From: Candidatus Binatus soli
GTDB taxonomy: Bacteria; Desulfobacterota; Binatia; Binatales; Binataceae
Length of the DNA stretch: 64,000 nucleotides
NCBI GenBank assembly: GCA_002479255.1
Contig: DLMJ01000021.1
Coordinates: forward strand, 70,088-134,087
Reading direction: 5' to 3'
A model generated the notes under the pieces. It had not been told where the DNA came from, made no database searches, and saw only the letters and a list, made by a program, of their open reading frames with translations. The translations under genes were made by a program, and so were the position numbers. Positions 38,830 through 47,918 of the stretch are shown one piece after another (the first letter of the stretch is position 1; each line of letters opens with the position of its first letter).

Positions 38830-40344
38830 TTAGTGAAAGCGGTCGTATCCCAGCCAGAGCGTCAGCAGGATAAGCGGCCTGACGATCGGTTCCTCCGCGC
38901 TGCCGATTATCCCCTCGATTGAATCGGCCGGGCCGCGTGCTTCCCGGCCCTCATCGCCGGTGTAGCTTGTGTCGGAGACGGGGAAGCCCAGTTCGCGTGC
39001 TTGGGCCAGCAGCGTGCGCGTAACGTCGGTGCCGAAATGAGGATTGATGATGAACAGTCCCTCGTCGAGTGGGCTTACGTACTCAACGATGCCCATCTCG
39101 TAAGGCGGCGGATCGTAGCCGAGCTGATCCTCGGCAAGCGAGAAGAGGTAGTGCCCTTGCGCGGTCACGCGCGCTTCCATCGTGAGTTGCGTTTCGGGAA
39201 AAGACTCGCCCGGCACCGCGGCAAAGAAGAGCGTGCCGATTCGCACCGCGCCCACCAGCGTGCGTATGTTGCTTTTGTTGTCCGCCATATAGGGTTCGCG
39301 GTTCGAGCGCATCACGCGATCGACACCGGCCCTTCCGTTGATCATCAGGCCCGCCAGCACAGGATTGTCGGCCGGCTCTTCGAGGATTGTTTCGGCGGTC
39401 GCGATCGGGCCGTCGATTTTCACCGCATCCGCCTCCGCTTGGAGGGCGAGCCTGGCGACGGTTGCGCCGTAGCTTTCGGCTGCCAATGGCCCGCGTGCTC
39501 CGATCGCGTTCAGATCGGGCTGGGTGCGCCCGACCGAGGCGACCATCACGAGCGCCGTCGAATCGGGATTGGCCTTCTCGACGGCTCCCACAGCCGCGGC
39601 GGGCCAATCGGGCGAGATCAGCGTATTGTCCTTGCCAAGCGCGGTGACATGCGCGCTGAAGTTGATCAGCGTCGCGAACGGCGCGCCGTCGGAACCCTTG
39701 GCGAACAGCACGCGCAGCTTGGTGTCGAGCGGATACCCGGGGAGGATGCTTCTCAGGAGATGGGACGGCGCGGTATCGATTTCGCCGGAGTACAGCGATG
39801 CCGGCCGTTCGGCGCGGATGGCAGATTCGATTGCGGCGACTGTCTGATCGGCAACGAACTTCAAGTATTCCGCTGGTACGCCACCCCATACTCCAATGTC
39901 GTCGGGTCCGGAATGATCGTGCGTGCTGGCGATGATCATGGCGCCTTCGGGAATGCCTGTGTCTTTCGACACGCGCCGGCGGATGTCCGCAGAGCCATAC
40001 GGTGCGTCGTCCCCCTGGTAGGCGAGAAAATGCCCTTGCGTGTCGATCGCGCAGAAAACCACGGTCCGTTCACCGCGCGAGATCGCGATTGCACGCGCGT
40101 AGATGGGGCTCCGGACCCCGGTCGATCGCCTGACAGGACCGAAGCCGTAACCCCCGAGATAGACCGGCGAGGTCGGCGTGATTTCGCGCTTGGATGCGCC
40201 CACGCAATATTCGCCGCTCGATTCGGAGGCCGAACAGGCGGCCGTCGTCGCCGCCCCCGCAACCGGCTTGGACGCGCCGAACCAAAGCACGCATGCAGCG
40301 GCGGCCAGAATCGCCCGATGAATCTTTGGCGATGCGCGCACCAT
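38830..40344 (-). CDS. Neutral/alkaline ceramidase-like secreted hydrolase
   Basis: About 504 residues from the ATG at 40344, which starts a signal peptide (IHRAILAAAACVLWFGAS); a TTG at 40392 is an alternative. The body follows the ceramidase N-terminal pattern: GASKREITPTSPVYLGGYG, RTVVFCAIDTQGHF, IIASTHDHSGPDDIGVWGG (metal and catalytic His/Asp region), LINFSAHVTALGKDNTLISP, and a C-terminal GTDVTRTLLAQARELG. It may cleave amide-linked lipids or a related substrate outside the cytoplasm. The short ceramidase C-terminal beta domain seems absent. The 3' end abuts a repeat tract. Confidence 0.8.
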   Translation of the reverse strand: MVRASPKIHRAILAAAACVLWFGASKPVAGAATTAACSASESSGEYCVGASKREITPTSPVYLGGYGFGPVRRSTGVRSPIYARAIAISRGERTVVFCAIDTQGHFLAYQGDDAPYGSADIRRRVSKDTGIPEGAMIIASTHDHSGPDDIGVWGGVPAEYLKFVADQTVAAIESAIRAERPASLYSGEIDTAPSHLLRSILPGYPLDTKLRVLFAKGSDGAPFATLINFSAHVTALGKDNTLISPDWPAAAVGAVEKANPDSTALVMVASVGRTQPDLNAIGARGPLAAESYGATVARLALQAEADAVKIDGPIATAETILEEPADNPVLAGLMINGRAGVDRVMRSNREPYMADNKSNIRTLVGAVRIGTLFFAAVPGESFPETQLTMEARVTAQGHYLFSLAEDQLGYDPPPYEMGIVEYVSPLDEGLFIINPHFGTDVTRTLLAQARELGFPVSDTSYTGDEGREARGPADSIEGIIGSAEEPIVRPLILLTLWLGYDRFH

Positions 40345-40435
40345 CTCGGCGGGAAGCTCCCTGCTGGTTCCGAGTTCGGATCGTAATTTCAACGCGTCAG
40401 ATCTTTCCGACCCGGCCGCGCGCGTATCTGAACAT

Positions 40436-41866
40436 TCAATCCCAAACCGGCGGCTTACGACCGATCCACGGCTGTGCCTGTTCGAGCTGGCCCGCGAGCT
40501 GGATCAGCGTCGCTTCGTCGCCGTAGCGCCCACCGAACATCGCTCCGATTGGCAAGCCCTCGCGATTCCAATAGAGCGGCAGCGAGATCGCCGGTTGCCC
40601 GGTGATGTTGTACACGGGGCATGGAATCGCAAAGTTCGCAATCTCGTCGAGCAGCTTCGTGGCCGGACTCATGAAGTCGATAGTGCCGATCCGCAGCGGC
40701 GGCTGACCCAAAGTGGGCGTCAGGAACAGATCGTGTGATTCGAAGAATGTCGCAAACTGACGCGCGGCCTGTTGGAGCATCGCCTGCGCAATCAGATATT
40801 GCGACGCCGACACCTGCCTCCCGCGCTCGTACAGGTTCCACGTGAAGGTCTCGAACTTGTCGGGCGTCGGCTCGGCGCCGGTCAGCATGCGCGTCGCCTC
40901 GATGGAGAGCGCCACTCCCGCCGCATAAACGGTTTCGAAGAGCTGCGCGAGCATCTGGTAATTGAGTTGCGGCACCGCCTCTTCGACCTCGTGTCCGAGT
41001 TCCGCGCACAGCTTTGCCGCTCGCTGTGTGGCCTCGATGCAGTCCGGATGAATGGCGCCGCCCAGCGGATTCACGGCCGAGAACGCGATTCGAAGCCGCT
41101 TGGGCGGCGTCGACGCTTCCTGCAGATAGGGGCGGATAGGCGGCGACGGGAAGTATGGATCGCCAGGCATCGGACCCGCGGTTGCGTCGAGTGCCGCCGC
41201 GCTGTCGCGGACGGTTCTGGTCAACACATGCTCGACCGCCAAGCCGCCGAGAACGTCGCCGAGAGTCGGCGCGAGCGAGATACGTCCGCGCGTCGGCTTG
41301 AGTCCGACCAATCCGCAGCACGCTGCGGGGATTCGAATCGAGCCGCCGCCGTCGTTGCCGTGCGCGACCGGCACGATTCCTGCCGCGACCGCCGCGGCTG
41401 AGCCGCCGCTGGATCCGCCCGGCGTACGCTCGAGGTTCCACGGGTTATGCGCCGGCCCGTAAAGACGCGATTCGGTTACGGGGGGAATTCCCAATTCAGG
41501 CGCGTTGGTCTTGGCGAACGGGATGAAGCCCGCGCGCTTGTAGCGGGCTACCACCTCCGAGTCCGCCGGCATCGGCGTGGCCGGAATGAACGCGCACGCC
41601 GAGCGCGTCGGCATTCCGGCGCAGTCGCCCAGAATGTCCTTGAGCAGCATCGGCACGCCCGCGAACGGCACAGCACCGGCCTCGTGCGTACGCGCCGTGG
41701 CGCGCGCGCGATCGTAATCCTTGAAAACGATCGCATTGAGCTTCGCGTTGTGTTTTTCCGCGCGCGCAATAGCCGCGTCCATCAGCTCGGCCGGCGTAAT
41801 CTTGCGCTCGCGCACCATGCGGCCCAGGGCCAGGCCGTCGAAGGAAGCGTATTCGTTGAATGACAT
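40436..41866 (-). CDS. Amidase-signature family hydrolase
   Basis: A 476-residue protein with the Ser-cisSer-Lys site: Lys in PMLLKDILGDCAG, and TPGGSSGGSAAAVAAGIVPV followed by GNDGGGSIRIPAACCGLVGL carrying the serines. Length and C-terminal end (LPIGAMFGGRYGDEATLIQL, AGQLEQAQPW) agree with the AS family. It hydrolyses an amide; substrate not known. It is read in the same direction as the ceramidase-like gene, 91 bases upstream of it. Confidence 0.92.
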   Translation of the reverse strand: MSFNEYASFDGLALGRMVRERKITPAELMDAAIARAEKHNAKLNAIVFKDYDRARATARTHEAGAVPFAGVPMLLKDILGDCAGMPTRSACAFIPATPMPADSEVVARYKRAGFIPFAKTNAPELGIPPVTESRLYGPAHNPWNLERTPGGSSGGSAAAVAAGIVPVAHGNDGGGSIRIPAACCGLVGLKPTRGRISLAPTLGDVLGGLAVEHVLTRTVRDSAAALDATAGPMPGDPYFPSPPIRPYLQEASTPPKRLRIAFSAVNPLGGAIHPDCIEATQRAAKLCAELGHEVEEAVPQLNYQMLAQLFETVYAAGVALSIEATRMLTGAEPTPDKFETFTWNLYERGRQVSASQYLIAQAMLQQAARQFATFFESHDLFLTPTLGQPPLRIGTIDFMSPATKLLDEIANFAIPCPVYNITGQPAISLPLYWNREGLPIGAMFGGRYGDEATLIQLAGQLEQAQPWIGRKPPVWD

Positions 41867-41983
41867 GTGACGCTGCAGGCTCCTTTCCCTCTCTCGCTGC
41901 TGAGAACTCCCGGTACGTTGGGAAACCTAGCATCTTTGCGATTGGCTGCCATAGCGCCGCCCGCTGGTGGCTGCCGAAAACCA

Positions 41984-42682
41984 TTAGTAAGTTGCCTGCG
42001 AAGGCGCAGTCGCCGCGGCGGGCGAGGCGCCCGGAGCGGGCGTTGCGGCATTGACCGCGACGATGTGAAAGCGAACCGTCGCCTCATCGCCGGCCAGAAT
42101 CGCGCCAAACAGAACGCCGGGGACCTTGACGCCGAACTCCTCATAATTGAACTTCACTTCGCCGTCGCCGGTGAAGACGCCATCTGCGCCGAGCGTCGCA
42201 TGAACAGACATGGTCATGGCATGCGCTTCGCCGTGAAGGGTAAGGAAGCCGGATACTATCGCGGTGCCTTCGTGGCCACTGGTCATCACGACGCCGACGA
42301 CACTGTTGCTCTCGAATCCGATGGTGGGAAATTTGTCCGCCTCGAGCGATTTTTCGGTGACGGCTCGATCGCGCGACGCATTATCGCTGCGATAGCTGGT
42401 CGCGTCGATCAGTATCCTCGCCTTCGCGCTGGCCGGGATGTTGGCGGGATCGGCGCTCACCGCGCCGTCGATTATGCGAAACGTCCCGGTGGCGCTGCCG
42501 CGGATGAAGGCGGCCGGTTCCGCGACCGACACGCTTACCGTGCTGCGGTCAACGTCCATCTTGAATCGCATCGTGGCTGCGCCGGCAGCGCACGGTCCGA
42601 AAGCAATCAGCGCGAATGCGCCGGCCATCGCAATCAGTGCGTGCGTGAGGACGGCGTGAAACTCAGTTGCGGATTTTTTCAA
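41984..42682 (-). CDS. YceI-family periplasmic lipid-binding protein
   Basis: A 232-residue protein with a signal peptide (ALIAMAGAFALIAFGPCAAG) and a YceI lipocalin-like barrel: MRFKMDVDRSTVSVSVAEPA, DNASRDRAVTEKSLEADKFP (the family HxxKxLxx-like turn), TIGFESNSVVGVV and GFLTLHGEAHAMTMSVHATL. It binds polyisoprenoid or similar lipids. TTG start at 42682 after GGAG. It is 26 bases downstream of an ABC permease and probably the last gene of the envelope operon. Confidence 0.85.
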   Translation of the reverse strand: MKKSATEFHAVLTHALIAMAGAFALIAFGPCAAGAATMRFKMDVDRSTVSVSVAEPAAFIRGSATGTFRIIDGAVSADPANIPASAKARILIDATSYRSDNASRDRAVTEKSLEADKFPTIGFESNSVVGVVMTSGHEGTAIVSGFLTLHGEAHAMTMSVHATLGADGVFTGDGEVKFNYEEFGVKVPGVLFGAILAGDEATVRFHIVAVNAATPAPGASPAAATAPSQATY

Positions 42683-42708
42683 TTGGCAAGTGCTCCATTT
42701 TAGTGCGA

Positions 42709-44433
42709 TCAGCCGAAACGCCGACGCGCGATTGCGATGCCTACCACAGTGTAGATAATTCCGAATCCGAAGTTGACCGCGGCCGGAACCAGCGCGCTCG
42801 ACGCGGCGAGGTTGCGGATCATCAAATCGTTAAAGGCGCGCATCGCCCACGTGGTCGGCAGCGCGAGGGCGAGCTGCTGCATCCAGGCGGGTTCGAAATC
42901 GATCGGCCACCAGCATCCGCCGATCGCCGCCATTGTCATGATCACAATTGCGCCCACGGGCAGAACGGCGTCGCGCGTCCGCCCCACTCCGGCAACGACC
43001 AATCCGAACGCCGCGCCCGCGAAAGCGATCGCCGCGGCGGGCATCATCAGCGCGGCCGGCGTGCGGCCGAGCGAAATTCCGAACAGCGCGTATCCGGCGG
43101 CGAACAGCACCGCCATCTGGATGAAGCCGACCACGAAGCGGGCAAGCAACATTCCGCTGAGCGTAGTCCACAGCGGCGCCGACGCCGAGCGCAGGCGTTC
43201 GAGCGTGCCCCAATCGTGCTCGTCGATCAGCGCCAACGACACGCCCATCAACATTCCGATCAAAAGAAAGGTCACGGCGAAACCCGGCACCTGGAGATCG
43301 AACGCGTTGAATCCCGCGACCGCACCGATTTCCCGGCCGGCCAGATCGACCTCGGTGTAGCCGAGCGTGCCGGGAATCGCGCGGCTCGAATCGATTCGAG
43401 GCAGGACAGGAATGTTGACGGGCGGGATTTTTGGCATCGCCGGCAGCTCGGGCAGATTAAGATCGATCGGCGCAACCGTGAGCGCGCTTTCGAGCCTGGC
43501 CCGGGCATCCTTGATCTCCGCGCCGGCTTCGAGCTTGATTGCGCCGAGATCCAGATCGGCCGGCAGAGTCGGGATGGCCGGCGGCGGCGGGATGTCGGCG
43601 GCGTGGCTGCCGGCAAGCTGCTTGAGTTGGCCGAACCAGGTCTCGAACTGGGCGTGCGCGATGTCGAGGCGCTTCAAATAATCCTCGAGCTCATTGAGTT
43701 TCGCCTGCTGCGCGGCGGCGTCGGCGTCGATCTTGCGCTGGATCCGATTCAACTCGGCGTCGAGCGCGGCTTTGGTTTTATCGCGCGCGTTGGTCAAAGC
43801 AGCCTCGAACTGCGCGCGAATCCGCGCCGCGAGCGCAGCGCGCGATGCAGCAGCCGCGGCGGCGAGGCGCGCGGCTCCGGCGCGGGCTTGCGCGACGGAC
43901 TCGCGCGCTTGCTCGATCTGACGGGTCAAGTTGCGAGTTTGTTCGGCGGCCTGTATCCGCGCCTCGGCGGCGGCGCCGGCGCTGATTTTCCGGCACAACT
44001 CCGAAAGCGTCAGCTCGATCTCCGTGGTCTGCAGGTACTTGACCGGGTCGGTATAGAGAATGAGCTGCGCGCCGCGGCCGTGTCCGATCGCGTCGGTTGT
44101 TCCGGGAGGAATGACTATTCCGACCACCGCCAAGTTTCGCTCGCGGACGGTCTGCTGAGCGTCGAGGCGGCTCGAAGAATGAATGAGGGAGAGCTCGGGC
44201 CGATGCGCGATTGCGTCGAGGATCGCGCGCGCGACAGCGCCGTGGTCTTCGTCGAGAATGGCCACCGAGTATTCGCCGCGCGGAGCGGTTCGACCGCCAA
44301 AAATTTTCGCCAGCGAAAAACCGGCGGCAGCGATGACGGCGATAGGCGCGACCAGCAGCATGAACAAGCCGATGCGGTCGCGCCGGATGAGCAGGAATTC
44401 CTTGCCGATCGTCAGCCACACCGCGCGCAGCAT
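42709..44433 (-). CDS. ABC-2-type export permease with long periplasmic coiled coil
   Basis: About 574 residues. TM1 (IGLFMLLVAPIAVIAAAGFS) is followed by an extracytoplasmic region of about 350 residues. This region contains an Ala/Arg/Glu-rich coiled coil (about 165-270, with RQIEQARESVAQARAG and LNRIQRKIDADAAAQQAKLN) and a Pro-rich stretch. Five TMs follow (FAVTFLLIGMLMGVSLALID, LLARFVVGFIQMAVLFAAGY, VGAIVIMTMAAIGGCWWPID, and LVPAAVNFGFGIIYTVVGIA). This is the ABC-2 YhgE/DrrB-like plan. Start 44433 lies 5 bases after GAGG. Works with the ATPase upstream. Confidence 0.88.
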   Translation of the reverse strand: MLRAVWLTIGKEFLLIRRDRIGLFMLLVAPIAVIAAAGFSLAKIFGGRTAPRGEYSVAILDEDHGAVARAILDAIAHRPELSLIHSSSRLDAQQTVRERNLAVVGIVIPPGTTDAIGHGRGAQLILYTDPVKYLQTTEIELTLSELCRKISAGAAAEARIQAAEQTRNLTRQIEQARESVAQARAGAARLAAAAAASRAALAARIRAQFEAALTNARDKTKAALDAELNRIQRKIDADAAAQQAKLNELEDYLKRLDIAHAQFETWFGQLKQLAGSHAADIPPPPAIPTLPADLDLGAIKLEAGAEIKDARARLESALTVAPIDLNLPELPAMPKIPPVNIPVLPRIDSSRAIPGTLGYTEVDLAGREIGAVAGFNAFDLQVPGFAVTFLLIGMLMGVSLALIDEHDWGTLERLRSASAPLWTTLSGMLLARFVVGFIQMAVLFAAGYALFGISLGRTPAALMMPAAAIAFAGAAFGLVVAGVGRTRDAVLPVGAIVIMTMAAIGGCWWPIDFEPAWMQQLALALPTTWAMRAFNDLMIRNLAASSALVPAAVNFGFGIIYTVVGIAIARRRFG

Positions 44434-44478
44434 CATCGCCTCAAGCAACCCGGCCGTTGGTCGTGGGACGCATCATGT

Positions 44479-45429
44479 TCATGGCGTATCGCGAAGCGCG
44501 CGGCCGGTGAGTTTCAGGAAAGCGTCCTGGAGATTGGGACGATGGACGTGGAACTCGACGACCTCGCCGCCAATCTCGCCGGCGCGGCGAATCACGTCGG
44601 GCACCTGGTCGAGCGTGCGCAGCGTGAGCGCAGCCGCGAAGCCGTCGAGGGCATCCCCCGGCAGTTCGCCGACGCCCGCGATCCCATTGGACCATCCGGG
44701 CAGCAGCGCTTTTTTGGTCAAGATTTCGATCCGCGGTTCGGTTCCCGCCAATGCGATCAGTTCCCGGTCGGTGCCCTGCGCAACTATTTTCCCGTGATCG
44801 ATCAGCACGATTCGGTTGCATAGCCGTTCTGCTTCTTCCATGTAGTGCGTGCTGTAGAGGATCGCGCCGCCGGCTTGCGCGGCCGCCTCGACGATCGCGA
44901 AGATCCGCCCGCGCGATTGCGGATCGACGCCGACGGTCGGCTCGTCGAGCATGAGCGCCGCCGGAAAGTGCACCATTGCGCACGCGATGTTCAGCCGGCG
45001 CATCATGCCGCCGGAAAATTCGTTTACCACGTCGTCAGCGCGATCGCCCAGCCCGACTTCCTCGAGCAAAGTGCGGGCGTGGCTCAAAGCGTCGCGCGAG
45101 GCCATCCCCTCCATCCGTCCAAAGAACACGAGGTTTTCAAGCGCGGTGAGCGTGGGGTAAAGAGCGAGCGATTGCGGCACCAGGCCCAGCCTCTGGCGCG
45201 CCAGGCGCGGCGCGGTGGCGAGATCGTAAGAGCCAATCGAGGCGCGGCCGGAGTCCGGAGCGATCACGCCCGACAGAATCAAGAGCGCGGTGGTCTTGCC
45301 GGCGCCGTTGGGACCGAGCAGGCCGACGATCTCGCCTGCGTTGACGGTAAACGACACGCCGTCGAGCGCGACGCGGTGGCCGTAACGCTTGCGCAGACCT
45401 TCGGCGCGGATCATGGGGCCTGAGTTCAT
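44479..45429 (-). CDS. ABC transporter ATPase (DrrA/CcmA-like)
   Basis: About 316 residues: Walker A GLLGPNGAGKTTALLILSG, Q-loop LVPQSLALYPTLTALENLVF, signature NEFSGGMMRRLNIACAM, Walker B ALMLDEPTVGVDPQSRG, H-loop YSTHYMEEAERLC, and a C-terminal DrrA-type domain (RPNLQDAFLKLTGRALRD). It drives the ABC-2 permease encoded just downstream (gap 45 bases). It is a lipid or drug export ATPase by family. Lies 19 bases after the MMPL-type pump gene. Confidence 0.92.
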   Translation of the reverse strand: MNSGPMIRAEGLRKRYGHRVALDGVSFTVNAGEIVGLLGPNGAGKTTALLILSGVIAPDSGRASIGSYDLATAPRLARQRLGLVPQSLALYPTLTALENLVFFGRMEGMASRDALSHARTLLEEVGLGDRADDVVNEFSGGMMRRLNIACAMVHFPAALMLDEPTVGVDPQSRGRIFAIVEAAAQAGGAILYSTHYMEEAERLCNRIVLIDHGKIVAQGTDRELIALAGTEPRIEILTKKALLPGWSNGIAGVGELPGDALDGFAAALTLRTLDQVPDVIRRAGEIGGEVVEFHVHRPNLQDAFLKLTGRALRDTP

Positions 45430-45448
45430 CGATAATGAACCACGGGTT

Positions 45449-47881
45449 TCATCGCGGGCGCCCAATCAGATTATTCATGAGAGTTGTTGATGATGAAGAT
45501 GCGGCCGGCGTGCGGCTTTCCAGGTCGGGGCGCCTCGATGCGACTGCGCGTTCCTTCTCGCGGCGGATGAAGGCGGGATCGAAAGTCACGATCAAGACGG
45601 GCAGAATGGTCATCGCACCAAGCATCGAAACGAACATCCAGACCGCCAGCAGCAGGCCCATCTCGGCGTCGAAGCGGATGCTCGACCAGTACCAGAACAG
45701 AACCGACGCGACCAGCGTCAGCGCGGTGAATGCGACGGCCTTTCCCGAGGTGATCAAAGCAGTATAGGTACTGCGCTTGAGATCGCAGCCCAGGGCGAGT
45801 TCTTCGATAATCCGGCTTACTATGTAGATGGAATAGTCAATCCCAAATCCGACGCCGACAGTGACTACCGGCAGAGTATTAATGTTGATACCGATGTTAT
45901 GTGCGCCCATGTAGGCATTAATAGCAGCGTTGGCGAGCGCCAGGGGGAATAGCAAATAGAGTCCCGCCATGAACGAGCGATAGGTTATGAGTATTATTAT
46001 GTAGATAGTGGCGAACGCGAGTACGTTCAGCAAAAGATCATTGTCGATGATTTCCTGATTGGCGGCGGCGAGCTCGCCGATTATTCCGGCGGCGAGCGAA
46101 AACGTCACGCCGGGCACGCGATGCTTGGGCTCGTCGAAGAATCGCTGGGTGCGCAACACGATTCGTTGGACGTTTTCGCCCTCGCGATCCTTGGAATACA
46201 CCGTCATCTGGGTGGCGTCGCGCCGTGGCGTGATGATGTAGGCGGTCGACAGCGGAGACGCGCCGGCCAGCAATCCGCCGAGCAGCTGTCCGGTTTCGCG
46301 CGTGGTGGTCGGCAGCACGTTCCACTTGGGCTGGAATTCCCTGAGCGCGGAGCCGCCGTTCGACAGCAGATCGGCAACCGAGAATGTGCGCCCAACCGCC
46401 GGATCGCGCTCCATGTAGCGCTCGTACTCGTCCATGACGTGGTACAGCTTGGGATCGTTGAGCGATTCGCGCCGGGCGAGCTCCGCTACAACGACGAACT
46501 GCTCAATCGCGCCAAACTCGCTCTGGATGGCGGCCATCGAGCGGTTATACGCCGAGTCGGGCCACAAAATGGGCGATTCAGACGACGGGTCGCCGACCCT
46601 GAGTCCGGACCAGAAGAACGCGCACATCGCGATCGCCGCGATCGTGGCGGCGAACGCGGCGATGCGGCCCGATCTTTCCAGCATCGGCCTTGCGATCGAC
46701 TGCAGCATTCGTTTGAAGAAGCCATGCTCGCGGCGCTCGATCACGTCGATGCGCGGCGGGTCGAGGTAGTAGTACACGATCGGATTGAGTATCAGCTCGC
46801 TCACGATGATCGCGGCGATCCAGAAGCTCGCGGTGATCGCGAGTTTCTGCAGAAACAGAACCGGCACGAGCAGGATGATGAGCACGCCGAACGCATCGGC
46901 CAGAATTCCCGACAGCGACGGAACGAACAGCTCGGAAAACGACGACAGGATGGCCCTTTCCTTGTCGCGCAGGCGGTAAAACTCTTCGTAGTACCGATCG
47001 TGCATCTGCACTGAATGGCTGACGGCGCGCGCGGTTATCAGGAACGGGATGACGAGCACCAGCGGATCGAGTCCGAAGCCGAGCAGCCGGATGAAGCCGA
47101 GGCCCCAGATGGCGCAAATCACGCCGGAGATCGTCGGGCGCAGCGCACCGCGCCAATCGCTGAAATAAAGATAGAGCAGGGTCCAGACGGCGAGCACCGT
47201 GGCGACAAAAATCCAGAGAAATTCCGGCGTGTAGTGATACACCCATCCGTACAGGATCGGCTGTCCGCCGTAGTAGATATGCACCGACGCGTCGCGCTCC
47301 GGGTCCACCACGATACGCCGAATCTCGTCGAAGATGCGCGTGTAGTCGAGTCGCGTCTCGAGGAAGCTGCCCTCGATCACCGCCGCCTTGTCGTCGAGCG
47401 AGACGAAGCGGCCGAAAATCACGCCGGGATTTTTGTGGACGTTGCTCTCGAGTTCTTCCAGCTCGCCGGCGGTCTTGGGAACGTCGCCGTTGGGCAGCAC
47501 GGGGGTATTGAGAATCACGCCGCCGGCCAGCGGGCGGAAATAGCTGGAAGTCGCGATCGAGCGCACCGAGCCGTGCTGGATGCCGTAAACGAGATCGATG
47601 TCGCGCGTCATCCGGACTATTTTGCCGATGATCGCGGTGTTGTAGATCGTCCCCTCTTTCGCCTCGATCATGATCGTGACGTTGTTGACGCTGCCGAAGT
47701 ACTGGTCGTACTTGTGCGCGACCTGGATGAACGGATGGTTCTGCGGAAGCAGTTCGCCGAAGCTCGTAACGAGTTGGGTTTGCGCCGCGAAGTAGCCGAA
47801 GAATACGGTGAGCGCGCCGACGACGCCCAACACGATGAAGCGCCGGCGCAGAATCCATTCACCAAAACGATACCAGGTCAT
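45449..47881 (-). CDS. MMPL/RND-superfamily membrane transporter
   Basis: A 810-residue protein with two similar halves: TM1 (RRRFIVLGVVGALTVFFGYF), a first large periplasmic loop, a TM cluster (FLWIFVATVLAVWTLLYLYF, GFGLDPLVLVIPFLITARAV), a second loop, and a final set (YMGAHNIGININTLPVVTVG, VGFGIDYSIYIVSRIIEELA with the GxxxDY element, and LLLAVWMFVSMLGAMTILPV). This is the MmpL/HpnN-like layout, used for lipid or hydrophobic export. A YCF48-like lipoprotein gene is 37 bases upstream. ATG 47881 begins the conserved N-terminus; an upstream frame overlaps that gene. Confidence 0.9.
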   Translation of the reverse strand: MTWYRFGEWILRRRFIVLGVVGALTVFFGYFAAQTQLVTSFGELLPQNHPFIQVAHKYDQYFGSVNNVTIMIEAKEGTIYNTAIIGKIVRMTRDIDLVYGIQHGSVRSIATSSYFRPLAGGVILNTPVLPNGDVPKTAGELEELESNVHKNPGVIFGRFVSLDDKAAVIEGSFLETRLDYTRIFDEIRRIVVDPERDASVHIYYGGQPILYGWVYHYTPEFLWIFVATVLAVWTLLYLYFSDWRGALRPTISGVICAIWGLGFIRLLGFGLDPLVLVIPFLITARAVSHSVQMHDRYYEEFYRLRDKERAILSSFSELFVPSLSGILADAFGVLIILLVPVLFLQKLAITASFWIAAIIVSELILNPIVYYYLDPPRIDVIERREHGFFKRMLQSIARPMLERSGRIAAFAATIAAIAMCAFFWSGLRVGDPSSESPILWPDSAYNRSMAAIQSEFGAIEQFVVVAELARRESLNDPKLYHVMDEYERYMERDPAVGRTFSVADLLSNGGSALREFQPKWNVLPTTTRETGQLLGGLLAGASPLSTAYIITPRRDATQMTVYSKDREGENVQRIVLRTQRFFDEPKHRVPGVTFSLAAGIIGELAAANQEIIDNDLLLNVLAFATIYIIILITYRSFMAGLYLLFPLALANAAINAYMGAHNIGININTLPVVTVGVGFGIDYSIYIVSRIIEELALGCDLKRSTYTALITSGKAVAFTALTLVASVLFWYWSSIRFDAEMGLLLAVWMFVSMLGAMTILPVLIVTFDPAFIRREKERAVASRRPDLESRTPAASSSSTTLMNNLIGRPR

Positions 47882-47918
47882 TGCGTTGTCCGCAGTCCCC
47901 GTGCTCGCGCGTTTGCGC

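Noticed and set aside
33500..38830. Possible CRISPR array from the repeated units
   Set aside because: Repeats are few, irregularly spaced, inverted in part and differ in length, without uniform spacers or cas genes.
39001..40386. A 461-codon plus frame opposite the ceramidase-like gene
   Set aside because: It is a shadow with Arg/Gly-rich sequence and no domain.
42667..44823. A 718-codon plus frame opposite the ABC permease and ATPase genes
   Set aside because: It is an antisense shadow created by high GC. The minus-strand proteins show clear ABC motifs.
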